From positions 23,809,488 through 23,873,487 of the forward strand of contig CM056554.1 in NCBI GenBank assembly GCA_029721515.1: a stretch of 64,000 bases of DNA. The letters run 5' to 3'. Origin of the DNA: Synanceia verrucosa. Lineage: Eukaryota; Chordata; Actinopteri; Perciformes; Synanceiidae. Within the stretch, counting starts at the first letter, position 1. Every line of letters starts with the position of its first letter. The position numbers and the translations under genes are program-made. Below, piece after piece: positions 11,062 to 22,040 of the stretch. Under the pieces are notes generated by a model. That model saw only the letters and a list, made by a program, of their open reading frames with translations, had not been told where the DNA came from and searched no databases.

Positions 11062-12616
11062 ATGGAAAAAATTATTAGACCACCCTTGTTTTCTTCAATT
11101 TCTTGTTCATTCTAATATCTGGTACCACTAAACGTATAATACAATGAACACAACAAAAAATGCAGCTGGTCACATAATACTTTATGTCCTATTTCCTATT
11201 TGACATTCTTAAGCTTAATTGATTCCCAGGGTATATAAGAGGCCATTTCATGTCACAAGCAGCACTGCACATGCAAAGGCCTAGAGTGGTTTCCTGCTTA
11301 CATTCAAGCCGTAGCACAACTCAGAAGTTGTCAGCTCTCACATAATGCCTAAAACAAAAGAATTATGTGAAGCAACAAAGGCAGCCATCTTGGCACTGCT
11401 TGAAATTGGCATGAGTGAGAGACAGGTAGCGAACATGGCACTACCAAATTGCTACCTGGCCGTGGCAGGAAACGTCTTTCTACCCATCGAGATGACCGTG
11501 CACTCATCCGTTCCTGTGTCAGGAATCGTCATCAGACCTCCAGGGACCTTAAAAATGAGTGGGCACTGTCGAGAAATGTGACTTGCTCGGCAAGGACAGT
11601 TCGAAACCGACTTGTTGAAGCTGGTTTGAAGTCACACAGAGCACGCAAGAAGCCCTTCATCAATGAAAGGCAGAGGAAAGCCCGGTTACTCTTTGCTCGA
11701 GACCACAAGGATTGGACTGTTGATGATTGGGCTAAGGTTCTCTTCAGTGATGAATCCAATTTTGAATTGATGCCCACTCCAGCCAACTTACTGGTTAGGA
11801 GGAAGCCTGGAGAAGCTTACAACCCAGACTGTCTTGCCCCTACAGTAAAACATGGGGGTGGATCAGTCATGATCTGGGGTTGTTTCAGTCTGAGTGGAAC
11901 AGGGCAAATGCAATTGTGTGAAGGCCGAATGAACCAGGTCAAGTACAGGACTACCCTTGAAAACAGTCTTCTTCCATCAGCTGGAAAACTCTTTCCTGCC
12001 TCGAATGACTGGATTTTCCAACAAGACAATGCCCCTTGCCACACGGCAAGGTCAGTTAAAGCCTGGATGGAGAACCACAACATTCGCACCATGCCTTGGC
12101 CTGCTCAATCACCAGATCTTAATCCAATTGAAAACCTGTGGAAAATCATCAAACTCAAAATGGAGAACCACAAGCCCAAAAACAAAGAAAATTTGTTTGA
12201 ATTTGTCCAACAGGAATGGGCTGCTGTGACAGCAGAACAATGTCAGAAGCTGGTGGAGAGCATGCCAAGACGCATGGCTGCAGTCATCAAAAACAATGGT
12301 TATGCAATCAAGTATTACCTCTTGTGTGTATCATGTGTTTAAAGCAAACAGAAAAGAAAACATGGAATGCTTAAAAGTAGTGTTTTTGGCGGTACAATGC
12401 CATAGCTATTGATGTAAGAATTTAAGTAATTTTGGTTATTATCAAGAAAACCATGGAAAATGAATAATCCTTAGTTCTTAAATTAAACTCTCATGAGCTA
12501 TTTTTGTTGTTATCATTATAATTGTCCAAACAAATGTACCTTTAGTTGAGCCAGGCATTAAAACTAACAAGAAATTGAAGAAAACAAGGGTGGTCTAATA
12601 ATTTTTTCCATGACTG
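11057..12616 (+). mobile_element. Tc1/mariner element, family Tc1-B, copy 1
   Basis: The right end finishes AATAATTTTTTCCATGACTG; the left starts TAGTCATGGAAAAAATTATT, one base off the CAGTCATGG of copy 2. TA duplications lie at 11055-11056 and 12617-12618. It is 1560 bases long and nearly identical to 50256-51864. Differences include a 56-base deletion in the transposase N-terminus (present in copy 2 at 50624-50679), a 7-base repeat (CCTATTT) in the leader, and a lost stop codon. Confidence 0.93.
11345..12342 (+). pseudogene. Tc1-B transposase, N-terminally broken, catalytic core intact
   Basis: This is the DDE transposase of a TA-targeting Tc1-like element. The ATG at 11345 opens MPKTKELCEATKAAI, the start of the first DNA-binding helix-turn-helix. 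A 56-base deletion after ERQVA shifts the frame, removing most of that domain. The main frame (11449-12342, 297 codons from MLPGRG) keeps the rest: a second binding region (CSARTVRNRLVEAGL), then VLFSDESNFEL (D101), IFQQDNAPCHT (D193) and SPDLNPIENLW (E228). There are 34 residues between D193 and E228, the DD34E spacing of Tc1. The usual TAA stop is TAC here, so the protein runs on eight residues (YLLCVSCV). It is probably inactive for lack of its N-terminus. Confidence 0.9.
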
Positions 12617-12672
12617 TATATATAGATAGATATATATATATATACACACACACACAAAACTATACTCACCAC

Positions 12673-13723
12673 CAAGGCCGGCCCAAGCCATAAGCGAAAT
12701 AAGCACCTGTGTTGGGCCCCTGCCCTTTAGGGGGCCCTCAAGAGTGAAAAAAATAATAAATGTATTTTGTGTCTAAAAACACAGTATTATGTGAACAGAG
12801 TGTAGTCTCCTACTGCCTCACTATTTCAAGGTGCTGTCCACACAGCAACGGAATTCTGTAAATCCAACAAACTTCATTACCAACTCCGGCATTGTCGGGG
12901 GCCCACAATGGTATTTTCTGACAACGGGTTCCAGAGTGAGAGGATCTGATAATGCTGTTTCGGAGTTGCAGTGTGTACCTGGTGTTGTTGCTCATGATGA
13001 CATCACATCATCACGTGACCAGAAGTAGTAATAAATAACAAGGACTTCATGTGCATGCTCATTGCATTCTTTCCTTCTTTTGGTGCGTCTCGCTGTGCCA
13101 CCTATCGGCATAGCATATGTATTACATTCTTGTTACTCCTTTTCGTGTTGACTGAAATACTTCCGGAAATGTTGTCATGTGGATGGAGCCTGACGTTAGC
13201 TCCCTTTTTATACAAAATGGTATAACCTGCAGAGCAACAGTGAGTGGAGGCAGAGACGGCAGGACCCTTTCCACCACATGAACTGTTAGTGGTTCATATG
13301 GTGGAAAGTTCTGGAACATTAGCCTGTTGGCTAGTCCTAGCTTTGCCCAGAGTTTATAAGCTAGCTCATTTTTTCTCCCCATATTAGCTCGTATTTTTGA
13401 AGAAAACTTGATTTATATATTACACTGTTGTTTTAGTTAAATAATCAATGCAGGCAAACATTTAGCAAGCTGCTCTGCTTGACTAACGAGCAGCAGCAGT
13501 GCTAACCCTACCAAGTAACTGTCATGTTGTTCTTTTCACAAATATGGGAATGATTGTCAAAAATATCATTAAGATGCATAGTTTTATGGAAAACAGTATC
13601 AAAACTTTCTGCTGGCCTCATAGCCAGCTATGGGGGGGGGGGTCTGTTGAGATTTCTTCTCATGGGGCCCAAAATCCCTGGTGGCACCCTGGGTGTATAT
13701 ACAGTATGTGTAGCAGGTGTGTA

Positions 13724-13821
<98 letters not shown>

Positions 13822-13895
13822 AGTATTATTGGCAGTAATAGAGGCTACAAATTAAAATTTTGCTTAGGGCCCCTTGGAGGCTTGGGCCGGCCCTG
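12673..13895. mobile_element. non-autonomous hAT element with GC-rich inverted ends
   Basis: The left end CAAGGCCGGCCCAAGCC and the right end GGCTTGGGCCGGCCCTG are inverted copies. Flanking octamers are CTCACCAC (12665-12672) and CTCACCTT (13896-13903), six of eight matching, consistent with an aged 8-bp hAT duplication. The sub-ends add GGGCCCCTGCCC and GGGCCCCTT blocks. The interior has no transposase, but a G10 run at about 13632 and a 90-base TA microsatellite (13728-13818). The length is 1223 bases. Confidence 0.65.
13728..13818. repeat. TA microsatellite inside the hAT element
   Basis: A TA run interrupted by single G or C bases. The isoleucine-tyrosine reading frame across it is not a gene. 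Confidence 0.9.
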
Positions 13896-13903
13896 CTCAC
13901 CTT

Positions 13904-14340
13904 ACCTGTTCCCCTATTTAGCCTGTCATTGCTTATATCCCCACAGTTTCTTTGTTCTTTGTTGATTCATTGCTGTTGTCCTCGTTGTGTTGCCTGTGTG
14001 TGTTCTCTTTTATTCATTTATTTTTTTCTTGTTGATGAACCTCCTTCACTGCTGAGTCTAGATCGAGTGTCAAGGTAGGTGGGAGGACGGCAGACTCAGC
14101 AGACTCCATTCCAAAAAGGTGAAGGTTTATTTACAGTGCACTCCATGACATGTGCAACTCAAACAAAATGATAAACAAGAAAACAAATGAACTGCTAAGC
14201 AAATAACTGAGGTAGATCAACTGAGTCAAACTCATGGGCACGTGTTCACAGCAGCACAACCTGTCCCTCACCTGTTCTAATGTAGAGTGAATGTCTGACA
14301 GGTAGACTGCTTCAGCCAGTACCAACACAAAACAGGTTGG
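13904..14340. repeat. LTR-like remnants
   Basis: 13905-14060 is T-rich with CCTGTTCC, TTTGTTC and GTTGTGTTGCCTGTG blocks typical of fish Gypsy LTRs. On the minus strand, 14065-14140 reads AAATAAACC then GAGTCTGCTGAGTCTGCC and CCTCCCACC. That is the polyadenylation-signal and terminal style of such LTRs. No coding region is attached. The assignment rests on style only. Confidence 0.3.
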
Positions 14341-15609
14341 AGTACATAAATCACTGACAGGAAACCTGAGGCTTTGAGAGATCCTGCTATTACTTCACAT
14401 TCACAGCAGATCTTCACATTTAAATTTGCTATTTGAACTCATAATATATATGCTATAATATATATAATACTGTATGTTGAAGTACCAGCACAAGTACAGC
14501 AAGTGATCTCACACATTTAACTAATCTTCCAAAAAAATGATGCAGTGTTCATTTAGTTTTACTTGGTTGTTCAAGTGCAATCCATGGTTGTTTCCAGTGT
14601 TGTTCCTATGTGTGGAAATGAAACTGAAGGAGCAACCGCCAAGCAAACAGTAAATGGAAATAGATTGTTACACAGTGTGAGTGAGTCAGTAATGGCATCA
14701 TTATTCTCCACAACAAATATAGAAAACATTATTTGAGCTCAGGCCTGTTTGAATTATAAGCAGTGCTTCAAGGCCTGAGACCTGGTCCAGCTCCTGTCCT
14801 TGCTATAGAGTTTGCAGAAATGTGTGCAGAGGCCGTGCTGCATGTGATGTGCAAACACACATGTTGACAAAATATTTTTTTTAGAATAACACAGTGTTTG
14901 AGGTAAAAAAAACACCCGCCTCATGGGGAGTGTGTGTGTATATGTACATTTCTGTCAGCACAGAGTGTGTGTGCATGCAAGACTTAGACTCAGGCTAGCA
15001 GTATATTAAATCAAATTTCATGTCTTCTCAAAGGCTTTCAAATTTTTTGTTGAATACAAAACTGTGAGAAAAGTGGCAAGCTGTTGTATTGGGAAAACTG
15101 AAAACCATGCCAAAGGCCGTATTGTATGTAAAACATACAAAAAAAATGGCTTTCACCCAGATGTGGTTTAGGTGGTATTGATTATGGAGGCAACATGAGA
15201 GCTGAGGCAAGCTCACTTGGACTTCAATGTATTTGCATAAGATATGCAGCCAGTCTCTCTATGTGGAATTATCTCACAAGCTAAGTTCAGCCTTCCCAAG
15301 GTAGCCAAGACATGGATCTGGCCTGGGATCTACCCTATTGATTATATGTTAGTGGTCACGAAGATGTCACCCATTGCTTTGTGATTCAAATTTTAAAGCC
15401 TTGAGTTCAACAGTTTGGCCATCACAATTGTGATTTCTGTCCATCACAATCTTGTTTTTTTTGCTCTCAGGTGTGATGAGAGGGTGGAGATAAAACATTT
15501 TATAATGCCAAATGTTACAACTGAGGAAAACACCCAGACAAGCTAATGCTGTGATAGAGACCAGTCATTCACAAGGTAGCCTTGCCCTGCGTTATCGTCA
15601 ATTTGTCTC
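14341..15609. other. no gene recognised
   Basis: AT-rich sequence with short chance frames. I recognise no exons, transposon ends or repeats. Confidence 0.45.
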
Positions 15610-16060
15610 TTAACTCTCTGAGTGCCATTGATGTATTTCATTGTTAAAGTGTTTTTTTTTTTTTTGGCAGCCAGTGCTGATCGTGGTCTCCTGCAGTCTG
15701 TGAGTAATGTTGGGGGTTCTGGGATTTGTAGTCAGGATGTAAAGAGACGTATACGCCACAGAGATCAAAGCAGAAAGTGGAGATGATCGAGATTAGAGAG
15801 CAAAACAGAATGTGGACAATGGTGATTTTGGTGGAAGTGGCTTCTACTCTAACCCTGATAAAACAAGAATGGAACAAGGTAAAAACAGTTTGTTTTTTTT
15901 TCACGATGAAATAGAGAGTTTTTTTCTTTCATTTGAGGTATTCAGGATTTGAGAGTCATAGTACAAAATATTTGTGGGTTTTAAAATATGACTCAAAATG
16001 GCCACAAAGGCTGGAAAAAGACACTTTAGTTTTATAAAGGACTGGCACTCAATGAGTTAA
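15610..16060 (-). mobile_element. TTAA-type MITE, complete copy
   Basis: It is bounded by TTAACTCTCTGAGTGCCA and TGGCACTCAATGAGTTAA, near-perfect inverted ends including TTAA on both sides (15610-15613 and 16057-16060). TTAA target use is the hallmark of piggyBac, and CTCTTTG-like tips fit that superfamily. At 451 bases with no ORF it is non-autonomous. This is one of the two best copies for defining the family. Confidence 0.7.
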
Positions 16061-16246
16061 CAAAACATTTATTTTCAACCTTTGCAGAGTCTTGCATTTG
16101 CGTTCTGTTCACGTATCCACCTGAGTCTTATATGCTGCATTTGGACGGAAACCTTTTCAGTCTTTTAACTTTCAGAAAACCTGGTGAAAAACAGCCATAA
16201 ATTGCAACTGAGGGTCAGACATTTTCCCAAATATATTTCTCGATAT

Positions 16247-16603
16247 AGCCTGGCTATCACGACTGCAAAGCTCTGTGAGCGTAGTCTGGCCAAGCTGCTT
16301 TGTAAACTATTTCTCAGAGGCTTAACCCGTGTCTATCTAATGCCTCTGTGTGCTACTCGACGAAGCTTCAACCAGTCAGACCACTCTTTCCTCTGATGTA
16401 TGCGTAACGATGAAAATTGCTTGATCCAAAGAACTAGTGCGTCACTGCCTTAAAAACACCTCCATTGAGCCGCAGGAAATGCTAGATTTTCATTGGTCCC
16501 CATTCCTGGGGGAATCTGAAATTGAAGAGATAGGCAATTTAGACAGACTGACTTTTTGAAATTTTGTGCGGCGTCACAGGAAGTATGGATGGGCCCAGGC
16601 TAG
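16247..16603. mobile_element. possible MITE with TAGCCTGG ends
   Basis: The left end TAGCCTGGCTATCACGACTG and the right end read inward (TAGCCTGGGCCCATCC) share their first eight bases. It lies between a complete TTAA MITE and a MITE fragment. The ends also recall TAGCCT of the helicase-carrying element at 57251-57804. The inverted repeat is short, so this is weak. Confidence 0.3.
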
Positions 16604-16608
16604 AAAGA

Positions 16609-16675
16609 TGACACAAAATGGCCAAAATCGCTGGTACTTTCTGTTTTATGAAATGGGTGGCACTCAAAGAGTTAA
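16609..16675 (-). mobile_element. TTAA-type MITE end fragment
   Basis: The last 67 bases of the family: CACAAAATGGCCAAAA, TTTCTGTTTTATG and the end GTGGCACTCAAAGAGTTAA. Confidence 0.55.
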
Positions 16676-17312
16676 TGGAACCATAATTTAATAAATGAAT
16701 ATCTGCATTTCGTTACCTTGTACTTGTACCACATTGGTTGTCATGAGCCACATTTTTCTAAATTTTTTTTTTGTGAGTGTTGGTTGTTTTTTTTTCTTTT
16801 TCCACTCTTTTCTCGATTTCTCCCAGACTGGAACCTCATTTATTATTTATTTTATATCATATCATTTTTTACACCCTCATTTCACAATTTTGTGTGTACA
16901 CTCTTTTCTCCACAACATTTGTGATTAATCAAACCAGAAAAAGTGCAGACATTTTCGACCAGTCTGACCATGGCATACCAATCCCAGCTGGCTACTCTAT
17001 ATTGACTTGCTTATATGCATTGACCATATATGGTTATGTTTGGGCGCATAGAGGGAGGGATATGAAGTGTGCTCATGTCTGCACTTTTCTCCACTCAAGT
17101 GTGATTTTTCAATGGAAATTGCGCATATCTGTATATACACATATTTTGATCGATCTGAAAAGGGTGTATATTTTTAGCATTTATGCCATTTTTAGATTTT
17201 CTGTATAGTATTAATGGCGGATTTACATGTTTTTTGATAAATACAGCCCCTGGGCATGTGTGAGGCAGGAGGTGAAACCGCAGTACTGCACAGCTGATGA
17301 GGCACACCTGAT
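16676..17312. other. T-rich intergenic DNA
   Basis: There are overlapping open frames of 68-143 codons at 16695-17208, but their Phe/Ser/His composition simply reflects T-rich DNA. No domains are recognised. Confidence 0.4.
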
Positions 17313-17776
17313 GCTGTTTCAAAAAAACAAGATAAGGGATTAAGCCAGGATATCTCAGTTATCCTGGATTACTTTAGCCTTGAATCGGTTTCACAAAATC
17401 AGGAGCACATCAGTTACCATGGAGATTTATTTTGTACAGCTAGCCTGCTCCAGACCAGGCTAACAGCTAGGCTTAGTTAATGCTGCTGACTTTTTTGCAG
17501 TCAGTTGTCACTGTAATTAAAAATACATTAAAATGATACAGATATGTAAAATCCATCCATCCATTATCTACCGTTTATCCTCATAGGGTCGCAGAGGGGC
17601 TGGAGCCTATCCCAGCTGTCTTAGGGTGGAAGGCAGGGTACACCCTGGACAAGTCGCCACCTCATCACAGGGCAGATATGTCAATTGTTCATCGCCTTGC
17701 CTGGTTAAATAAAGAAGATTTATAAATCATTTATATGATTTACAAATCTTAAATATACAGTATATAGACATATACA

Positions 17777-17826
<50 letters not shown>

Positions 17827-18319
17827 CATATACACGTATATATACATATATATTTCTAAAATTTTGTAATATACAGTATATATATGTATATGAATGACTG
17901 CATTGTTAGTTTGTTAATTTCTTTGATTTTTTTGAATGGAGTTCCGCTTCATGACCTGCCATCACCTCTATCAATCGGTCCTCTATCCTCTACCAACCTT
18001 GCTCTGCTGTTTAATCATTGCAGCCATGTTTCCTTTTTTGCTGATAATATCTTTTATTTCTTGGTAGCCTTCTACAATTAGCTGTTATTCAACTTCAGAA
18101 AAGTGAGCTCTACCGTCCTCTCCATGTTTTCAACCATAAATCTCTGACCATCCCTGTGGTCTACTCTAGGAAGTGTTTAGCTGAATTAGTTCCACCTGGT
18201 TTGACAAAGTCGCTCTTTTTCATCCTGTCTTGGTGTTTGTGAAACGGACTGATCCAGGAAGGACAGCCTCACTTTCTCAGTCATCCTGGATATGTAAATC
18301 CTACTTTCTGAAACAGGCC
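17313..18319. mobile_element. element with long degenerate inverted ends (CTGTTTCA type)
   Basis: The left end has GCTGTTTCAAAAAAACAAG, then TTAAGCCAGGATATCTCAG and CGGTTTCACAAA. The right end read inward has GGCCTGTTTCAGAAAGTAGG, then CCAGGATGACTGAGAAAG and CCGTTTCACAAACACC. The same words in the same order on opposite strands indicate an inverted pair of about 90 bases, known in many fish MITEs. Inside are a SINE remnant (17549-17674) and a TA microsatellite (about 17760-17830). Confidence 0.4.
17549..17674 (-). mobile_element. tRNA-like SINE 3' end fragment
   Basis: The minus strand reads CCCTGTGATGAGGTGGCGAC, CTTGTCCAGGGTGTACCCTG, CAGCTGGGATAGGCTCCAGC, then GAGGATAAACGGTAGATAATGG with the GGAT tail. 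It is the 3' third of the family. Confidence 0.7.
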
Positions 18320-18939
18320 CCAGGTGTTTCTACTAATCTTGCGCCAGATAACTCTGTAACCTATGGTAGTGCAATCCCTTGTGTCATCCAGTTGTGTTAC
18401 TTAATTACTTTAGCATGTTTCCTTGTGTCCTGTTTCCCCAGACTCTTCGTGCATTTCTAACCCTCACCCTAAAACCACCCCTTGACATAGGTTGGATTGT
18501 AAAGTCACCTAAAATGGTTTGGCATTATTAAAATATCAGTTAGAACTGTGAGCACTAGGTTTACAAAACATTAACTGATAATCATCACAGAATTAACTCC
18601 TCTGATGATATCATCTACTTCCAAATCCACCCTGCCAGTCGATTATGATCATTTTTGTCTTTATCAGATACAAAAGCAGTGTGCAGAGCTGAAACAGCAG
18701 AGAATGGCAAGAATTATGTGGAGAAAAACCTCAGTCTGTGACAGTCATGTGGATGTGTTGACACTGTTATGTCACCGTTCTCACAAACAGACTTGCCGCT
18801 CAGCAAACACCTTGCGGTGTCAGGTGAGGTTCACCAGATGTGTTTTGACATGTGACAGAAGATTAAATCCACAGAGGAACATCTTACTGTTAGCTTTGCA
18901 ATTTGTGACTTGAAGATAACAAACACAAGTATGTTTTCC
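18320..18939. other. no gene recognised
   Basis: A 102-codon frame (18605-18913) has a donor-like CAG-GTGAGG inside it, but no domain or partner exon that I can identify. It is treated as unassigned. Confidence 0.35.
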
Positions 18940-19565
18940 AATATGACTGCCATGCTCCGTCTGTCTGGTTTGGTTAAGTTCACCATTTTTGTCTTGTGCC
19001 TGCATGTTATCTTGTCTCTTCCTGTTTTATTCTGAAAGCAACCCTGTCTCCCTCTCGTTTCAGATAGCTTTGCTTCCTGCCCCTGTGTTTCCTGTGTCTG
19101 TTATTGTGAAACTCTGCCCTAATTGTTTCCACCTGTGTCCCCTTACCTCATGTATAAATAGTCTTGTCATTTGTTTGTTCGTCATGAGGTTGTCATCTCC
19201 CTTCATCCAGCTTGAGTCTTGGCTCGAAGTTCCAGTGTCCCAGCATCCCTGTTTCTCCAGTGTGCTTTTTGTTGTAAGTTGTGTAGTTGTAGTGCCTGTT
19301 TTTGGTTTCTAGTTTATCTCTGTATTTCCCAATAGATCCTCAGTGTGAGTAAACCCTGGAAGTTTAGTCTGCCTCCTCTAGTGTAGAGTGAGAGTTTGTT
19401 TTCTAAGTTTGGTAGTTTATTCAGTCCCTCCTCATTGTGCATGAGTTTTTCTTTTGTTTGATTCGTTTCACAGCCTGATTAACTTAGCTTATCGTCCTAG
19501 TGTGCCTGACACTACCATCCTGAGTTTGTTCCCCTTAGTTTTCCCTTCCCTGATTATAGATTTAA
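18940..19565 (+). repeat. LTR remnant with TATA box
   Basis: It holds CTTCCTGCCCCTGTGTTTCC, then CTAATTGTTTCCACCTGTGTC, CCTTACCTCATG and a TATA box (TATAAATA, 19152-19159), followed by T-rich sequence with repeated CCTCAGTGTGAG. This is the U3-R layout of the Gypsy-like LTR also seen at 43835-45260. No internal region or second LTR was found, so it is a solo LTR or fragment. Confidence 0.45.
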
Positions 19566-20182
19566 GTTGTACTTATTTTTTTAGCCTTTTCTAGAAAGAA
19601 AAGTGTAGAGCAGAGTCTCCCTGGCGTATGTCTCCACCAGCCTGGTAACATGTGACTCTCCGTTCACCTGCTGGAACACCGTGCTCTCAATCTTCTCGCC
19701 GTGCTTTAAATGAAGATTCTTTTGGTTACACCCAGTACCTGTCTCCCGAGTGACAAGGAATGCAATGACAAGGAATTGGTTGTACATGGTGCACTGACAT
19801 ATTAGTTTATGGCTCTCCAAAATTATACATCAGAGATTTAACAGGTTGTATTTCCACAATACAGACAGTATAGAGGTTACTACACTTTCTGCGGTAAGCA
19901 AAAGACAAAATTCTGGGTGAATAGAAAGCAGCTTCATGAGGAGCCAGAAGCACTTCAGAATATGACGTCCATAAAGCTGTTCTCTCTGAGCACTGATTGT
20001 TCTGGCCAGATGCCAGAAACTATATGGCTTTCAGAAAACTGGACAGGCAGTTAAATGACAAAATAAAGGTTTTGTGGAATTATTGGGATTGACTGGACTT
20101 TTTGGATCCATTTTGAGAAGTTTAACCTAGTAAAAAGGACAGTCACAGTTACATCAAACAGAAAGTTAAAACACAAATTTCA
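19566..20182. other. unassigned; 79-codon minus frame at 19581-19820
   Basis: The minus-strand frame contains KIESTVFQQVNGESHVTRL and VETYARETLL, which looks more protein-like than chance. I recognise no family and see no splice sites or promoter. It could be a scrap of a retroelement internal region, given the adjacent LTR. Confidence 0.3.
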
Positions 20183-21457
20183 TTATATACATACATATTT
20201 AAATTGAAGGCCAGCAGCTGCTTCCTGTCCAGGTTGTTCTTCCTTAGGACTCTTAGGAAATGTAGATGCTGCTGTGTCTTCTTTATGGCAGATGTTGGTT
20301 GTCCAGAAGATGTCATCAGAGATTTGAAATCCAGGAACCTGAACCTCTTCACACAATTGCCATTGATGTAGTGGGGGGGGAGGGTCAGTTCTGTTCCTCC
20401 TGAAGTCCATGATGATCTCTTTTGTCTTTGTGGTGTTCAGAGCCAGGTCCCACTGTGGTGCCATCAGCAAATTTTACAATGGTGTTGTTTATGTGGTTCG
20501 GACTGTAGGAGGGGGTTCAGCACGCAGCCTTGTGTGAGCCAGTGCTTAGTGTGCGGGTGGAGGAGAGGTGGGGGTGGGGGGGCAAAGCTCACTGTCGGGT
20601 GTCTGTCGGTCAAAAAGTTTTTAATCCAGGTGCATATAGGGGGAAGCTTGGCATTTTTGCATTAAATGCCAAGCTGTAATCCACAAAGAGCATCCTGGCA
20701 TAGCTCTGCTGCTGGACCAAGTGGCTCAACACAGCGTGCAGAACTATGGCTTAGATCTGTTTGCCTGGTATACAAACTGGTGAGAGTTGAGTGAGGGGAG
20801 GAGACAAGAGACTTTGATGTGCTGCAGAACCAGCACTTCATGATTATAGGAGTGATGGCAACAAGGCGGTAATCGTTGGGGCTAGGAATGTAGATGATGG
20901 TAGCATATTTCTGGTGGGTGGGGATGACTGCTTTTGCCAAGGTTGAAAATCCAGCATGTACCATGCCAGGTACTCCATCTGGCCCTGCAGCCTTCCTGGG
21001 GTTCACTGCCTGGAGCACACACCTCACATCGTCCCCTCTACAGTGAGTGGGGGGGGTGCTGGGACCTGGTGGGGGTGGAGGCACGGCTGAAGCAAATGAG
21101 TATGGCTGAAATTGGTGATGTTCTGTAGTCCCTGAGACACCTCCCGTGGTCTATTGCTGGCGAGGTGGTACTCCAGCCTCCTCTTAATCTGCTTTGGCTT
21201 TTTTGGTTCCTTTTCTCGGGTCAGCTGGTTTTTCCACAGCCACAGTTCCCATACAGAACTGTCAATGTTTCCAGGTCCTGATGTTCAAATCAGTCCCAGT
21301 CTGTGTGTTGGGGACAGTCCAGGAGTTCACTGAGTGTATTATCAGGCCAGGTTGTTACAGTGTTGGTAGTGGGCCTGGATCTGCATCTGAGGGGTGAGCA
21401 GCAGGGAAAGATGGTCTGACTGTCCAAGGTGCAGGAGGCACCTGGCTCTGTAAAGCT
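20183..21457 (-). pseudogene. jockey/Rex-like LINE reverse transcriptase, broken
   Basis: This is a non-LTR retrotransposon reverse transcriptase in pieces on the minus strand. In order: KKPKQIKRRLEYHLASNRPR (about 21180-21230), DDVRCVLQAVNPRKAAGPDGVPG (the pre-palm signature, in 20662-21084), then NDYRLVAITPIIMKC. Later come NTTKTKEIIMDFRR and KKTQQHLHFLRVLRKNNLDR (20149-20470). These match the order of fish mobile-element jockey-type polymerases. Much of the palm, including the catalytic DD box, is missing or frameshifted. A 583-base MITE sits on its 5' side at 21458. It is inactive. Confidence 0.75.
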
Positions 21458-21715
21458 GGCTGTATACTCGCCATGTCTGCTAGTGCGCGCGCAGTTGGTG
21501 ACGTCAGTGGCGCGCTCAAACCATATGTACTGCCGTACGACAGATGTGGCAGTAGTTGCAATCCTCTCCCGAACAGAGGTGTCACTGTTGTGAAAACGCA
21601 TCCACACCGGCAAAACAGAAGAAGCAGAGGCATGGTAAATGGTCTGTATTTATATAGCGCTTTACTACACCTGAAACAATACCCAAAGCGCTTTACAGTA
21701 TTCATCACATTCACC

Positions 21716-21752
<37 letters not shown>

Positions 21753-22040
21753 GATTTCCTTCCATGAGTTCTGCGCTCTCACAGCATCTCTATGTTCCTT
21801 TGAAGAGGGATCATACAGATGTCTGTAGAGATGGACCTGTTAGCTCAGCTTGGTTCCCAGCGTGTCCATCCTCCATCTTGGTCTCCATCTTGGTTTCCTG
21901 TTTGGCACACGCAAGACAAATTTTATCATGTATGCGACAAGCAGACGCGTGTTAGGGTTTTGTGCCATGCGTGATGGGTTTCCACATCATTTTGACGTCA
22001 AGATTGCGCGCTTGTTAGCAGAAACGGCGAGTATACAGCC
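21458..22040. mobile_element. MITE with about 40-bp GC-tipped inverted repeats
   Basis: The left end GGCTGTATACTCGCCATGTC continues with TGCTAGTGCGCGCG. The right end read inward is GGCTGTATACTCGCCGTTTC then TGCTAACAAGCGCGC. That is a strong inverted pair. The interior holds CTGTATTTATATAGCGC...AAAGCGCTTTACAG (about 21648-21695), a common fish LINE-tail motif, and a CA microsatellite (21719-21749). It has no transposase and resembles PIF-Harbinger MITEs, but I could not define the target duplication. Confidence 0.6.

Noticed and set aside
10866..11078. Ile-Tyr repeat protein; also 13499-13819
   Set aside because: Both are TA microsatellites read as protein.
16695..17208. 143-codon and overlapping frames
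   Set aside because: Phe/Ser/His-rich products of T-rich DNA, no domain.
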